Shown: one piece after another, positions 1 to 11,029 of the stretch
How positions within the stretch are numbered: position 1 is the first letter of the stretch
Layout: the number at the start of each line of letters is the position of its first letter
Assembly: GCA_951799445.1 (NCBI GenBank)
Contig: OX637295.1
Coordinates: forward strand, 12,896,001 to 12,960,000
Source of the DNA: Pseudisothecium myosuroides
Taxonomy: Eukaryota; Streptophyta; Bryopsida; Hypnales; Lembophyllaceae
Reading direction: 5' to 3'
Length of the DNA: 64,000 bases
Notes under the pieces: generated by a model
Database searches by the model: none
What the model was told of the DNA's origin: nothing
Seen by the model: the letters and a program-made list of their open reading frames with translations, nothing else
Position numbers and translations under genes: made by a program

Positions 1-106
1 AATTTTCAAAATCCTTGATTGCAAAAAACATTCAAAGCAACTTCCAAAAACATTGTCGATGGAGAAATGCTCAAGTCTATTCACTCTCGATTGTTCCAAG
101 GCCTTC

Positions 107-679
107 TTAACTCCTAAAGGACCATGAGTGCAGATTTTGAACAATGAATGAACGGAAACACGTCCCAAACTCACCGAAATGCGTTTTTTCATTTATCAAT
201 TTTTTTTCAAGATTCTTATATTAGTTCTTTAACATTTGTACGGTTCAGATTATGAAGATTTTGCTTTGCAAATATTCTATAATTCAAAAGGTATCGAGAG
301 GTCTACCCTCAAAAAGTAACTTATTTAGTTCAAAAAATGACCCTTCAAAAATGACTTGAATCAAAAAATCAAATAAAAATCTTCAAAAATCACTATAATT
401 AGAACTCAATATTTTAAACTTATAGGAAAAAAAAATTTAAATCATAAATATTCAATCTATAACTGATTTTAGGAGGAATTTCCAATTTTTGGCTTCAAAT
501 TTTATTGAAAAATATTGGTATGTAATTTTGCTGATCTAACCGTATGGATGTGATCTATAAATAGCATTTTACAACTATTGTTTGAAATTCATCATTAAAA
601 TATCCTTCTAAGTTGCATTTTATAATAGATCTTCGCAATTTTGGAAATCTGGACACCCCTCCGGTCCTTTAGGGGTTAA
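107..679. mobile_element. piggyBac-like MITE, family B, intact ends
   Basis: This 573-bp element starts with TTAA followed by CTCCTAAAGGACC and ends with GGTCCTTTAGGGG followed by TTAA. The interior has no open reading frame of note. A second copy of the same interior lies at 50009-50973, and broken copies lie near 6.7, 25.6 and 34.9 kb. The TTAA on both sides with CC-type terminal inverted repeats fits piggyBac-type target duplication. The superfamily is inferred from the ends only, because no transposase is present. Confidence 0.8.
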
Positions 680-731
680 ACACCACAAAATGGAATTGGC
701 TGCATTACAACGTCAATACCAGTTGGGCTAT

Positions 732-834
732 CACAAAATAGTGAAATTAGGTTGCCCCACACTAATTTCTCATATCTAACACTTTCAGACATAGTCAACT
801 ATAGTCTGGGGCAACCTAATTTCACTATTTTGTG
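732..834. mobile_element. Short hairpin MITE
   Basis: The two ends are exact inverted copies of about 28 bp, beginning CACAAAATAGTGAAATTAGG and reading back from the other side. Between them is a loop of about 45 bp. The flanks (CTAT on the left, TAG on the right) leave the target duplication unclear; TA with a one-base offset is possible. The element lies just outside the right end of the family B element. Confidence 0.7.
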
Positions 835-1525
835 TAGATTATTAGCAGCAGCTTGCTTAGATTATTGGTATTGGTAATTTGGCACCTTCCTAAATCTTTT
901 TAGTTAGAAGATCAAGTCTTTCAGTGTCCTTTCCTCCACGACGTACAGACGGTACAGTCCATGAGGGGAGGGAACGTCAGGAACGCCTCAACTCAAATAA
1001 CAAAAGAAGGTCGAGACGATTCCACGAAGGAAATAACTTACGGGGCGTTTCGGAGAGAGTTGGCTTGAGCTTGGTACGACATGCACAGGTAAAAGTGATG
1101 AAAGACAAGTGAACTTACGGTAGTAACTCGATACTATTTAATACTCCGTACAACTGTACGTACAACAAGCCATTCTGTGGATCACTTCGAGGTGTCATTG
1201 AATTTTCATACCATTGAATTAGAGCCACTTCACACTTGCGTGTCCTCATCGCGGTTTCGTAACAAGATGGGACCAGCCGAATTGATACCTGAGCTTCGGA
1301 AGAGAAGCACGTCCTACCAAAAGGTAGTTCACGTCACAAGGTACGGTCTCAACGTCTGAACGCAGCCTGCCCGAGACGGTCACACACCTTCATTAAGTCT
1401 CAGGGGTTTTGCTTACAGAATCCGTTTCTAATGGAAGAACATAGATTACAGTGAAGCAAAACAAGAGACCTCTCAAGACTCGTACCATACAAATTGTAAC
1501 AAGAAATATGGATTAAAGTATGGAA
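835..1525. other. Intergenic, no gene recognised
   Basis: Base composition is more balanced than in the surrounding desert. Two short open frames of about 60 codons occur, but neither has a recognisable domain or good start context. The stretch lies downstream of the minus-strand RCI2/PMP3 gene and may include its distal 3' region. Confidence 0.4.
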
Positions 1526-1531
1526 TTTATT
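1526..1531 (-). terminator. Candidate polyadenylation signal of RCI2/PMP3
   Basis: AATAAA reads on the minus strand about 265 bp past the stop codon of the RCI2/PMP3 gene. Position and sequence fit a plant near-upstream element. No transcript evidence is available here. Confidence 0.45.
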
Positions 1532-1796
1532 ACAACAAAAGAAGGTCCACACCCTTCTATACACAACTGATCGTACAAGTATTCACAAAACCTGACCACT
1601 ATTGTTCTTGAGGAAGCCACGAAGAATAGCGCCGCGATTCTGTAAACCTCCTTAAAATACACCACGGTAAAAGGTCTTTCAAATTGACGACAAAAAACAT
1701 TTCGTGATGCGCCTTTAAGCCTTTAACGTGACAAATTCCTCGTACGTTGCTCCAGGCCATAGGCATGATAACTCGTCCATCGCTTACGCCCCGGGC

Positions 1797-2310
1797 CTAG
1801 GCGACGATGACATACAGGGCATATAGAATCCCTGGGATGTACCCGAGTATAGTTAACAGTACGCAAATCCAAAATTCCAGCTGCAACAAGTACAACACGT
1901 CCACTCTGTCAGCACCTAAACAACAAATTTAACAAGTTTCCCCATGACAACTAAAAGCAGAAAGAAATTGCAACTGGGACGGATACAAGTCTTGCAGCGC
2001 AGAAAAAATCGTATCCTCAACACCTCAAACATTTAGATACAGGTAAGAGAAACAGCATAAAAGAAATTTAATGTAACTGGCTCGGTTCAAGATTTTTGCG
2101 ACATACAGAATAAGGAACCCAATTCGTTAACAGCTCCGAAATCTGCTACGAAAACACCATGAGACGACTTCCTAATAGAACCCAACTACACTTGCAAAGC
2201 TAAAAAACTGTACTCACCCCGCAACCATATCGGAAGAAAACGCCGAGAGGCGGCAACAGAATAGCGAACAAAACCTCCCAGAACGTCGCACCGGAGCTTC
2301 CTTTGCCCAT
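1797..2310 (-). CDS. RCI2: RCI2/PMP3 family small hydrophobic membrane protein (2 exons)
   Basis: The coding sequence is join(1797..1880, 2218..2310) on the minus strand and encodes 58 residues, the usual family length of 52-60. Exon 1 runs from an ATG through the motif LLPPLGVFFRYGCG and ends phase 0 at a GTGAGT donor. The 337-bp intron ends in TTGCAG. Exon 2 encodes LEFWICVLLT then ILGYIPGILYALYVIVA and a TAG stop. There are two membrane segments, residues about 9-27 and 34-54, separated by the conserved Cys-containing turn. The LPPLGV and GYIPGILYALY blocks are diagnostic. Family members are plasma-membrane proteolipids induced by cold and salt, and yeast Pmp3 affects membrane potential and cation uptake. 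The position of the intron after the GCG turn also matches what I expect for plant RCI2 genes. Both exons are too short to stand out as open frames. Which paralogue this is cannot be told. Confidence 0.93.
1881..2217 (-). other. Intron of the RCI2/PMP3 gene
   Basis: Read on the minus strand it starts GTGAGT and ends TTGCAG. Joining its flanks restores an uninterrupted family-type protein, which confirms both borders. It is noncoding and AT-richer than the exons. Confidence 0.9.
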
Positions 2311-2356
2311 TTCTGCTAGAAACAAACACCAGTGTCGATTTCTCTCCCTGCTAGCT

Positions 2357-2430
2357 CACACAACCGCTCTTTGATATCTCAAATTCAGCACGTACTCTTT
2401 GATATCACACAACCGCTCTTTGATATCTCA
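2357..2430 (-). promoter_or_regulatory. Direct repeat with GATATC cores upstream of RCI2/PMP3
   Basis: A 25-bp segment beginning CACACAACCGCTCTTTGATA occurs twice, 49 bp apart. Extra copies of CTCTTTGATATC and AGATATCTC lie between and just after. The repeat is about 50-120 bp upstream of the start codon, in the expected 5' UTR or proximal promoter. GATATC is itself a palindrome. A regulatory role is inferred from position only. Confidence 0.4.
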
Positions 2431-3002
2431 GATATCTCAAATTAATAAGCACTCGCTCTTTGAAGCTCCGAAGCTCGAGCGCAACAAATCTCGCAGCAGA
2501 AAACAACAACAAAGTTCTAAGCTCAGCAACAACTTCAGAACTGCTGATGCAGTACAACTGGACTATAAAGCCATCTTCCTAAAATCTATGAAAATTATAG
2601 AACTTCTATTTCCGTAGATTGATCACCGGCCTGTACTCCTGTGGGCCATTTGAAGAAGCCTCTCTGAATCTACGTCGCTCGCATATGCTACCAGCAAGCA
2701 TCTTCTGGGGAGGCATTATCTCTGCTTGGGTACATCGTGTCGAGAATCTAGAAACTTGGAATCGTAGATTTGAGAGTAAGTACTACTCTGTAGAATTTAA
2801 AATTGCAAAGAAGATATGAGTTTGCATGGACAGAAATGAATTTATAGCACGTGTCGCGCTGCTACTGACTGACACTTGTTTGTAAGGCTGGAAAGGCTGA
2901 CGCGTGTGGGGTCTGTGAATAGATTGGAGTAACCACAACGAACTTACGAATCGGGTGGGAAATTGGGAATGTGCTTTCATGACTCCGAACGGAGCTGTGC
3001 TA

Positions 3003-3294
3003 AGGTACGAGTCTGCTCTTAAAGCGACCCTCTAAGAGCTGATTGCATTTGGGGGGAAGCTAAACTCCTTGAAACTATTGTCAGTGAATTTTTGTAGGAA
3101 GAAAAATGGAATTGGCATCTAATCCAAGTCGTTTCATGCTTTTTGGACCTTTGTAGAATTAGTTATGAATTTCTGAAGTTGAAATGCAATGGTCACTAAA
3201 AGCAACCACGTCATGAAATGTACTTGTGTGTTCGTACGTTGAAGAAAGCAAAATGTACCTCTCTAGTAGAGGTTGCTTTCATAGCACCCTACTT
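3003..3294 (-). mobile_element. TA-duplicating AGGTAG-family MITE, uninterrupted copy
   Basis: The left end reads TA then AGGTACGAGTCTGCTCTTAA, and the right end reads TACTT then TA. Terminal repeats share the TGCTCTTAAAGCGACC block. The element is the inverted equivalent of 36743-37605 without the Stowaway insertion that splits that copy, so it serves as the empty-site reference. Two more relatives occur at 25721-27048 and 50410-50817. The TA duplication suggests a Tc1/mariner-like origin, but the ends do not match the plant mariner consensus. Confidence 0.7.
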
Positions 3295-3546
3295 TATATA
3301 TTGATTTGAAGTCCTTTCTCATGCTACTAAGGTACATGCGATATTTTTTCTTTGTCCCTTTACCTCAAAAGGTCAAATGACCAATTTTTTGTTTTGAAGA
3401 GATTGTTAGAGAGTTTGTGAGGAATACAATCCAAATAGTTTTGTAATTTTTTGACATTCTCATAATATTTTACAAATGTTCAAAATTAAAAACATATTGT
3501 AGTCTATACATAACACTAGACTCCCTTGAAAGGACTCCCTTAACCC

Positions 3547-5423
3547 TTAACCCCTAAAGGCCCAAGGCCTTTTTTCTGCCAAAAAACCATCAAAACTGCC
3601 ATTTCTATAGCAAGGATTAAAAAAAAATGAAAAATGTTTTTTTTCCACATCTAACCGTAGGATCTTACACCTAACTAGTACGAGAATGTGTGGAAAAAAT
3701 TTCAGAATTTTTGACCACTCAGATTGCAAGATATCTGCGTTTAACCCCTAAAGGACCGGACTGCGTTTTTTAGCCGTATAGAAATTTTGGGTAGGTTCGT
3801 GTGACTAGAGATTTCCATATTTTAAGCTGAAATTTTAATAGAAGGTGGGCGCAAGGAATGTCTTTCATATGCACTAAATTTCAAGACATTTGGAAATAGG
3901 AGTCAAAAGTTATGGCCAAATATGTTACTTTTTTTCGTAACTGGGCAGTCCGGGCAGCAAGAAAAATTTGGCAAAAATTTGATTTTTTTTTTTTAAATAT
4001 TTTTTTTCTTGTATATTATATTTTTGTCTATCTGGAAAGCTTTGATTCATTTCATTTGGATTTGTTATGAGAAAGTTATGGACATTCTTGTTTTTCGGGC
4101 AGTTAGACCATCTTCTTGAAAAAAATAACTTGAAAAATTCATTTCTAAATGCTATTTTTTCAATTTTAAAAAAATAAAAATTCTCGTGGTTTAGTTTACT
4201 TGCTAGAACAATCTCACCATTGGGATTAGTGTATTTTAATTCCATCTAAAATATATTAATGTTTTAGATTTTCCTTCTATCTTGTACCTACTTCTACTTA
4301 ATAATTTTTTTAGGAATGATAATTAAGTTTTTTCGAATATTATTTTTTTTCCTAGACTCTCAACTCAATTCTCCACTATAAAGATTTGAAGCACAAAACT
4401 TTGTAGTGCAAAAATTTTAAGTGAAAAATGTTTAAAGTCAAAAAATCTAGTCCCGTAATGTGCTGAAATACTTGTTTTTTCCACTTTAAACGCAGATTTC
4501 TTGCAATCTGAGCGGTCAAAAATTCTGAAATTTTTTCCACACATTCTCATACTAGTTAGGTTTAAGATCCTACGGTTAGATGTGAAAAAAAAACATTTTT
4601 CATTTTTTTTTACTCCTTGCTATAGAAATGGCAGTTTTGATGGTTTTTTGGCAGAAAAAAGGCCTTGGGCCTTTAGGGGTTAAAGTGGGAAAAACAAGTA
4701 TTTCAGCACATTGTGGGACTAGATTTTTTGACTTTAAACATTTTTCACTTAAAATTTTTGCACTACAAAGTTTTGTGCTTTAAATCTTTATAGTGGAGAA
4801 TTGAGTTGAGAGTCTAGGGAAAAAAAAATATTCAAAAAAACTTAATTATCATTCCTAAAAAATTTATTAAGTAGAAGTAGGTACGAGATAGAAGGAAAAT
4901 ATAAAACATTAATATATTTTAGATGGAATTAAAATACACTAATCCCAATGGTGAGATTGCTCTAGCAAGTAAATTAAACCATGAGAATTTTTTTTTTTTG
5001 AAAAATTGCAAAAATAGCATTTAGAAATGAATCCTACAAATTATTTTTTTCAAGAAGATGCTCTAATTGCGCGAAAAACAAGAATGTCCATAACTTTCTC
5101 ATAACAAATCCAAATGAAATGAATCAAAGCTTTCCACATAGACAAAATATAATCTACAAGAAAAAAAATATTAAAAAAAAAAAAAAAAATTGCCAAATTT
5201 TTCTTGCTACCCGGACTGCCCAGTTACGAAAAAAAGTAACATATTTGGCCATAACTTTTGACTCCTATTTCCAAATGTCCTGAAATTTAGTGCATATGAA
5301 AGATATTCCTCACGCCCACCTTCTATTAAAATTTCAGCTTAAAATATGGAAATCTCTAGTCACACGGACCTGCCCAAAATTTCTATACGGACAAAAAATG
5401 CATGCCGGTCCTTTAGGGGTTAA
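3547..5423 (+). mobile_element. piggyBac-like family A element split by a nested reverse copy
   Basis: The outer copy consists of 3547-3740 plus 4684-5423. It is flanked by TTAA and has ends CCCCTAAAGGCCC and GGTCCTTTAGGGG. Its two halves align with the intact copy at 46298-47239, which reads straight through the junction. The inserted middle is a complete copy of the same family in the opposite orientation. The result is a large four-part inverted structure that looks like a giant palindrome but is explained by two transposition events. Confidence 0.85.
3741..4683 (-). mobile_element. piggyBac-like family A element, nested, reverse orientation
   Basis: The copy is bounded by TTAA on both sides, with perfect ends CCCCTAAAGG and CCTTTAGGGG. 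Left flank ...ATCTGCGT-TTAA and right flank TTAA-AGTGGG rejoin as CTGCGT-TTAA-AGTGGG. The uninterrupted copy near 46.49 kb reads TTGTGT-TTAA-AGTGAA at the same place. One TTAA in the empty site has therefore become two. The short open frames inside are repeat-derived. Confidence 0.88.
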
Positions 5424-5517
5424 AGGACAAAGGGGTGACCCTCAAAATCCCTAAATGACTGTTGAGTTTTAACTTTAGAAATATACAAAATCCCTAGAAG
5501 GACTGTTGAGTTTTGAC
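5424..5517. repeat. Short partial repeats between two family A elements
   Basis: Two imperfect copies of a unit containing TCCCTARAWGACTGTTGAG lie side by side, and the start of the next element (CCCCTAGAGGACTGTTG) resembles a third. They look like duplicated fragments of a family A terminus. Confidence 0.4.
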
Positions 5518-6452
5518 TTAACCCCTAGAGGACTGTTGTCCCTGTGGGGAACAAATGCGTTTTCGGGCAGGTACCTATGGGCAGAAATTTTCTCCTGATT
5601 TTTTGAAATTTTTTGGGAGGTAGAAAATCTGATTAGCTTTGTGGGAATATAATTTTTTTCACAATTGGTGCCCGGAAAAAAACATTATGACCAAATAAGC
5701 TCAAAATAGGGGACGGAGGGTAGCTCGGGCAACAAAAAAAAATGGACAAAATTTGGATTTTTTTTTTTTAATATTTTTTTTCATAGATTATATTTTTGTC
5801 TATCTAGAAAGCTTTGATTCATTTCATTTGGATATGTTATGAGAAAGTTATGGACATTCTTGTCTTTCGGGCAGTTAGAGCATCTTCTTGAAAAAAATAA
5901 CTTGTAAGATTCATTTCTGAATGCAATTTTTCAAATTTTTCAATTTTTTTTTTGCATGGTTAGGTTTACTTGCTGAAACAATCTCACCATTGGGATTAGT
6001 GCATTTTAATTCCATCTAGAATATATGAATATTTTAGATTTTCCTTCTATCTTGTACCTACTTCTACTTAACAATTTTTTTAAGAATGATAAGTAAGTTT
6101 TTTTTTAATTTCTTTTTTTCCCTAGACTCTCAACTCAATTCTACACTATAAACATTTAAAGCTCAAAAATTTGTAGTGCAAAAATTTTAAGTTAAAAATG
6201 TTTAAAGTCTAAAAATCTAGTCCCGCAATGTGCTGAAAAACTTGTTCTTTTCTTTTTAATTGCAGATATCTTGCAATCTGTGCAGTCAAAAATCCTAAAA
6301 AAAATTCCACACATTCTTATACTAGTTAGGTGTAAGATCCTACGGTCGGATGTGCAAAAAAGACATTTTTCAAATTTTTTTCTCTTTGCTATAGAAATGG
6401 CAGTTTTCAATGTTTTTTGGCAGAAAAAAGGCCTCGGTCCTTTAGGGGTTAA
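5518..6452 (-). mobile_element. piggyBac-like family A MITE, reverse orientation
   Basis: It is 935 bp with TTAA at both ends. The left end is CCCCTAGAGGACTG and the right end GGTCCTTTAGGGG. The whole length aligns in inverse order to the copy at 46298-47239. No transposase-like frame is present. Confidence 0.85.
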
Positions 6453-6702
6453 GAAGATTTTGAATTTAATATCTTCAATTAGAGAAGGATTTTTTTAATC
6501 CATCTTGACATAAAATTAAATCATTCACAACTTGTACACAAATCATGGAGCATTGAATGACCACTCCAGTCACACCACTAAAAAGTAAAGAAAATTTGCC
6601 CTTATAATATGCTTGAATGAGTTTCATTGTCTTCATGCAATTCCAGTAGTTGCTTTTGAGTGCATTCATAATCTAAAATGTAGATGCTCACTCTTTTAGG
6701 AA

Positions 6703-6835
6703 TTAAGGACTAACATTCAAATTTTGAACAACAAGTTAACGCAAACACATCTTAAGGACACAAAAATGTGTTTTTCCATCCATTATTTTTTTTTGTAGAT
6801 TCTTATGTTAGCTCTTTAACATTTGTACAATGAAG
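6703..6835 (+). mobile_element. Truncated family B fragment
   Basis: The segment resembles the first about 130 bp of the family B element at the window's left edge, including the TTTTGAACAA block and the GATTCTTATRTTAGYTCTTT block. The left terminus is degraded to CTCTTTTAGGAATTAAGG, and the rest of the element is missing or unrecognisable. Confidence 0.5.
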
Positions 6836-8958
6836 ATTTCTTTTGAAGGGGGCACTGGTAAAAAAGTAGACAAACACATGAGTCCAACCTATACAGGGCT
6901 TTGGTACCATTAAATTACATAATTATCTAATATGGTCATTTTTCTACCCTATAATTTATTATAATTTTTTTCGGATAAATTGAAATCAAAGCTATATTAT
7001 TTATAAATATTATATAATTTATTTTTGCAAGTTAGTGGTGCACTTTCATAACTACAAAGTATATACAAGGAACTTTCGTGGCACTTAGGCCCACCATTGT
7101 CATCCAAAATATGTTCAAATTTCTAAAAATAGCATTGTAGTGAATGCACTACGCCAACAAAACAACTATTAATTACCTCATCCACCACCTAACATTTGAA
7201 TATTAAGTTTTGAAAACCATTTAAGTCATTGCAAGAAAGACCTATCCTATTTACTAGTCACAATGAGAGTGACTCTCCTTTCATATGCTATAACGTTTGA
7301 AGCAAAAGTCCAATGAACATAAAAAATTTATTGGAGATGTCTAACTTTATGGTAATCAGATCCCTTATTTTTTAGAAATTAAAAAAAACCATTTTATATT
7401 TAAATATCATTTTTGTTAATTTGTCACACCATAAGGTTTAGGGTTTTTTACTACGTTAGGAGTCCCCAAATTTAATGATCTGGAGCTGAAATCTTCATGG
7501 TCTATTTGCATAGTAGGAAAGCATATTCCTACCAAAGTAAATATAAAAATATATTATTTTGTGTCCTCCACATGAGTGCAAACAGCACTGCCATTGCATG
7601 CAATTTTCGAACAATGAAGATGGTTCTAACATCAATATTTTGTTGAAATTTCATCACTATGAACTCTTTCCAAATGGCCAATTTTTATTTATTTATTTAT
7701 TTATTTTCCTATTTTTTTACGAATTAAATTGTGAAATTACAGTGACCAGTCCTATTTTCATGAGATTTAGGGTTTTTCTAGTTCTCCTACTTAGAAAAAA
7801 TTTCTATGCTTTTCCTTCCTAGGGTACCTTCTTCTTGAAGATGTATATATAAAATATATTTTTTATATTTTTATAAATTGATTTTCTAATTATAAAGCCC
7901 CCCTCAAAGAAAAAATGAATACTGTGAAAAACGCTACAAAAAATGGAAGGTCTTTCTTGCAATGCTACATGTAGCATAGGGCATATAAAAATGTTCAAGT
8001 CCGACTAATATTTACAAAACATAGAACTCAAGTGCAACACCAATGATCTGGTGGTGTACCACTTGGATAGTCTAAATGCATCCATCTAAGATGAAAATAA
8101 TGTATAGGAAGCACCCAAAGACACATATTGACAACATGCCACCCATGTCTAAAAAAAAGAGGATCCCATGATAAAAACTATGCATCATCCAAAGACATGC
8201 ATCCTACTAACAATTAAGGTAAAGCAACCCATTATGGACAAAATGAGGAGTTTGTCCTCATGTTGTTACTAAACTTTTTTAATTTTATTTCCACGTAAAG
8301 ACAAGTGATAGAAATGGCAAAAACATTTGAAATTATATTTTTTTGACAAAGTGTGAATTTCTTATGAATTTTTGAAGTGTTTTGCCCACCACGGCCTAAA
8401 AGAGTTTCTAGACTACCCCCAAATCAACAAAAATTGTACCCATAACACTTATCTTACTCACTTAAAGCAGTCACAATATTTTCTAACGTGAAAGGCCTAA
8501 AAAAGTCACTTCGTATAATGAATTAACACTAAAAAGATGAAAATTCCTATTGTAGTCACTAATCACTCCATACCGGTTAGTTAAGGCATTGATTGTGGCC
8601 CAAATTCCATCCACCGGAAGAAAACCATAATGGGGTCATTTCTAGATGTCCGCAATGGATCTTTTGTTTGTAATGGGATATTTTATCTTATGTAGAAACC
8701 CTAGAGAGTAAGAGGCAACACCTTGCATTAATTTTTTTTAAATGTTTGGTATGTTTTATAAAGTCATATTCATTATAATACAAAATACATGAATATGACT
8801 ATTCAATCCTAAAATTTATTAAATTGTAATAATTGGATTGAAATGAGTTTCATAATCCTATATTTGTTCGCACATGGACTACTTCTCTAATTAATAACTC
8901 TCCTAGAGAACCCCCAAAGATATATAGAGTTGAGATTGAAAAGATCTTTAGTTTCAAC
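6836..8958. other. AT-rich intergenic, no gene seen
   Basis: There are no coding stretches with recognisable domains. An ATTT microsatellite of about six units lies near 7685-7708, inside the only longer open frame (7559-7822), which I regard as chance. No clear terminal inverted repeats were found. Confidence 0.5.
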
Positions 8959-9457
8959 CATTAGAAGAAAAATGGACCCTCGGGAGGTCTGTGAGTTCCC
9001 GGATAGCAGGGAATGCTGTTCGGATAAACAAAAAAAAATTTGAATTCTTTTTTTCTTTTTTTTTTGCCAGCGAACGGGGGGCCTGTTCAGGACAGCGAAC
9101 TGGCGGGACAGTGCAATAAAACAATTTAAAAAATATTAAAATAATATTAATATTAAATTAAATGCAGAATTTCAGAATTCACAAATCTGATGTGGCCGAA
9201 ATTTTCCTCGTCAACCAGAATCATTATTTTATTTTTATTTTTATTTTTATTATTATATTATTAATATTTTTTTTTAAATTTATTATATTTTTAAATTTTT
9301 AAATATTTTAAATATTTTTTTATTGTGGCCACTATTCATCAATGATGATGAATAGTGGCCATTATCCCCCAAAGGGACTGTGAGTTCCATTGCGGGGAAC
9401 TCACAGCCCCTTTACAAAAAGAAGGAGCCCTCCCGAGGGCCCATTTTTCTTCTATTG
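8959..9457. mobile_element. CATTAG-family fold-back element
   Basis: The left end is CATTAGAAGAAAAATGG followed by a CCCTCGGGAG block; the right end is the inverted CTCCCGAGGG block followed by CCATTTTTCTTCTATTG. Inner parts include opposed GTGAGTTCC and GGAACTCAC segments. Three relatives lie at 10596, 40256 and 45275. No convincing target duplication is shared by the four sites, so the superfamily is unresolved. Confidence 0.65.
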
Positions 9458-10595
9458 AATACATCTCTTGACTTCTACTTTATTACTCCATCATCACTTT
9501 GTATTCTTCTTGTAATCTATAATCACTCTTTTCTACTTATTCAAGGACTATTCTCTCTTTTCTTGAGATCTTATTTTTATACATCTTGAAAAGCTCTATT
9601 CTATTTTAAGCCCCAACGTGCTCGTAATAGTTATCCATAAAAACTTTGAAATTCAATATCTTTTGCCTTATGAGTTGGAATGATTGTAAACAAAAATTTG
9701 TATGGAAAATTTCATTAAAACGGTGGTATTCCATGTGAATTTTCAGACGAGTTTACATTACTAACATCTAGGTCAGTTACAGATTTTAGAAATCTCTAAC
9801 TATTATAGATATTAGACCACACAGTCTAAAAAATCTAGAACTAGTATAGATTTCAAATATCTAGGATTGGTATAGACAAAAGAATTAAGATTGTGCGGTT
9901 TGAACTAATAAAAGAGCCAAAATTAACTAAATACAGCCATTTCAATGAAATTTGCCATATTGTACACATTTCTTTGCAAAGACCTTTCTAATGACACCAA
10001 CCATTGAACGATCATCTATTTTTCTTTTTGTGTCCAAGAAAACTTTGAAATTGAATATCGTTTGCCTTGTGAGTCAAGAAGGTTCGAAACAAGGTTTGTA
10101 CATGCATCCTTGCCAAGCCTTTTTGATTGTACCAAGAGTGCCCTTGTCGGCCAAATGGTCTAGGAGATGTCAAACACATGTCACCAAAAAAAAAAAAAAA
10201 AATTGTCTTAACAATATACATATAGATAGATAAATTCTATTTCAAAAAATAAAATTTAAAATAAATATAATAAATAAAGTTGAAATAAAAATTGAAGTCA
10301 AATAAAAATTCAAGAATAAAAATTAAAAATAAAAATAAAACATAAAGATTTCTTGAAAATAAATTTTACATCTTTAAAATCCGAAGAAATCCAATTAAAA
10401 TTAGCAATTTTAGTCCAATCAATACAAAACTTGCCATAGATGCAAATTTTTAAATTTGTAGGATTCTAATTACATGTCAATTTATTTATTTTAAATTGAA
10501 AAACTTTGAGATATTCTTGTAGTCCTAATCCCAAAATCCTTGAATGCATTTGTTTTAGAGTTTTATTGACATATATTGAAGACATTAAAACAACA
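9458..10595. other. AT-rich intergenic, no gene seen
   Basis: Short open frames here lack recognisable domains. The stretch includes an A-tract of about 18 bases near 10184-10201 and stretches of AATAAAAATT-type low complexity near 10.25-10.34 kb. Confidence 0.5.
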
Positions 10596-11029
10596 CATTA
10601 GAAGAGATTTGGGGGCATTGGAGCAAGGCTTTTTTTTTGGACCAGTGTCCCCCTCTCTGGCTTCACAGCAGAGGCCAGTATTTGGAGGGAGGGACAAACA
10701 TAGGCCAAAATTCTAACAATCTGGCACTATGGTGCCAAAAAAAAAAGCCCTGCATTGGAGGGCCGTTTCAGGCCCGTTCCCAGATCTGTTCTCGATGCAG
10801 GAAGGGAGCGTCGGGCTGCTATCAGACCCTAATTACCCAAAAAAAAAAAAAAAAAAATGTTTTTTTTGCTTCTGAAATTTAAAAAAAAAACAGTAAGGAA
10901 AAAAAAAAAATCGAAAAATCCAACGTGGCACTCTCTCGACCACGTCAGCCTACGCGTGTGGCAGAGTTCCCAGGCAGGGAACTGCTTGATAACTCGCGGG
11001 CTCTTAGAGCCCTCAAATCTCTTCTAATG
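10596..11029. mobile_element. CATTAG-family fold-back element
   Basis: The ends are CATTAGAAGAGATTTGGGGG and, inverted, GCCCTCAAATCTCTTCTAATG. The interior shares a CCACGTCAG...GAGTTCCC...CGCGGGCTCTTAGAG segment with the copy at 40256-40524. GC content of this interior is well above that of its surroundings. Confidence 0.7.

Noticed and set aside
3925..4245. A 106-codon minus-strand frame
   Set aside because: It lies inside the nested family A element, is low-complexity Lys/Asn/Phe-rich, and is not kept open in other copies.
3547..5423. A single giant palindrome
   Set aside because: It is better explained as two family A insertions in opposite orientation, as the TTAA junctions and the 46298 copy show.
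3547..6498. A 60-75 residue open frame with similar sequence recurring in four family A copies (3547-3729, 4501-4683, 6271-6498, 46298-46480)
   Set aside because: The similarity is simply that of the repeated DNA. The frames end within the terminal repeat, have no domain, and are broken in the other copies.
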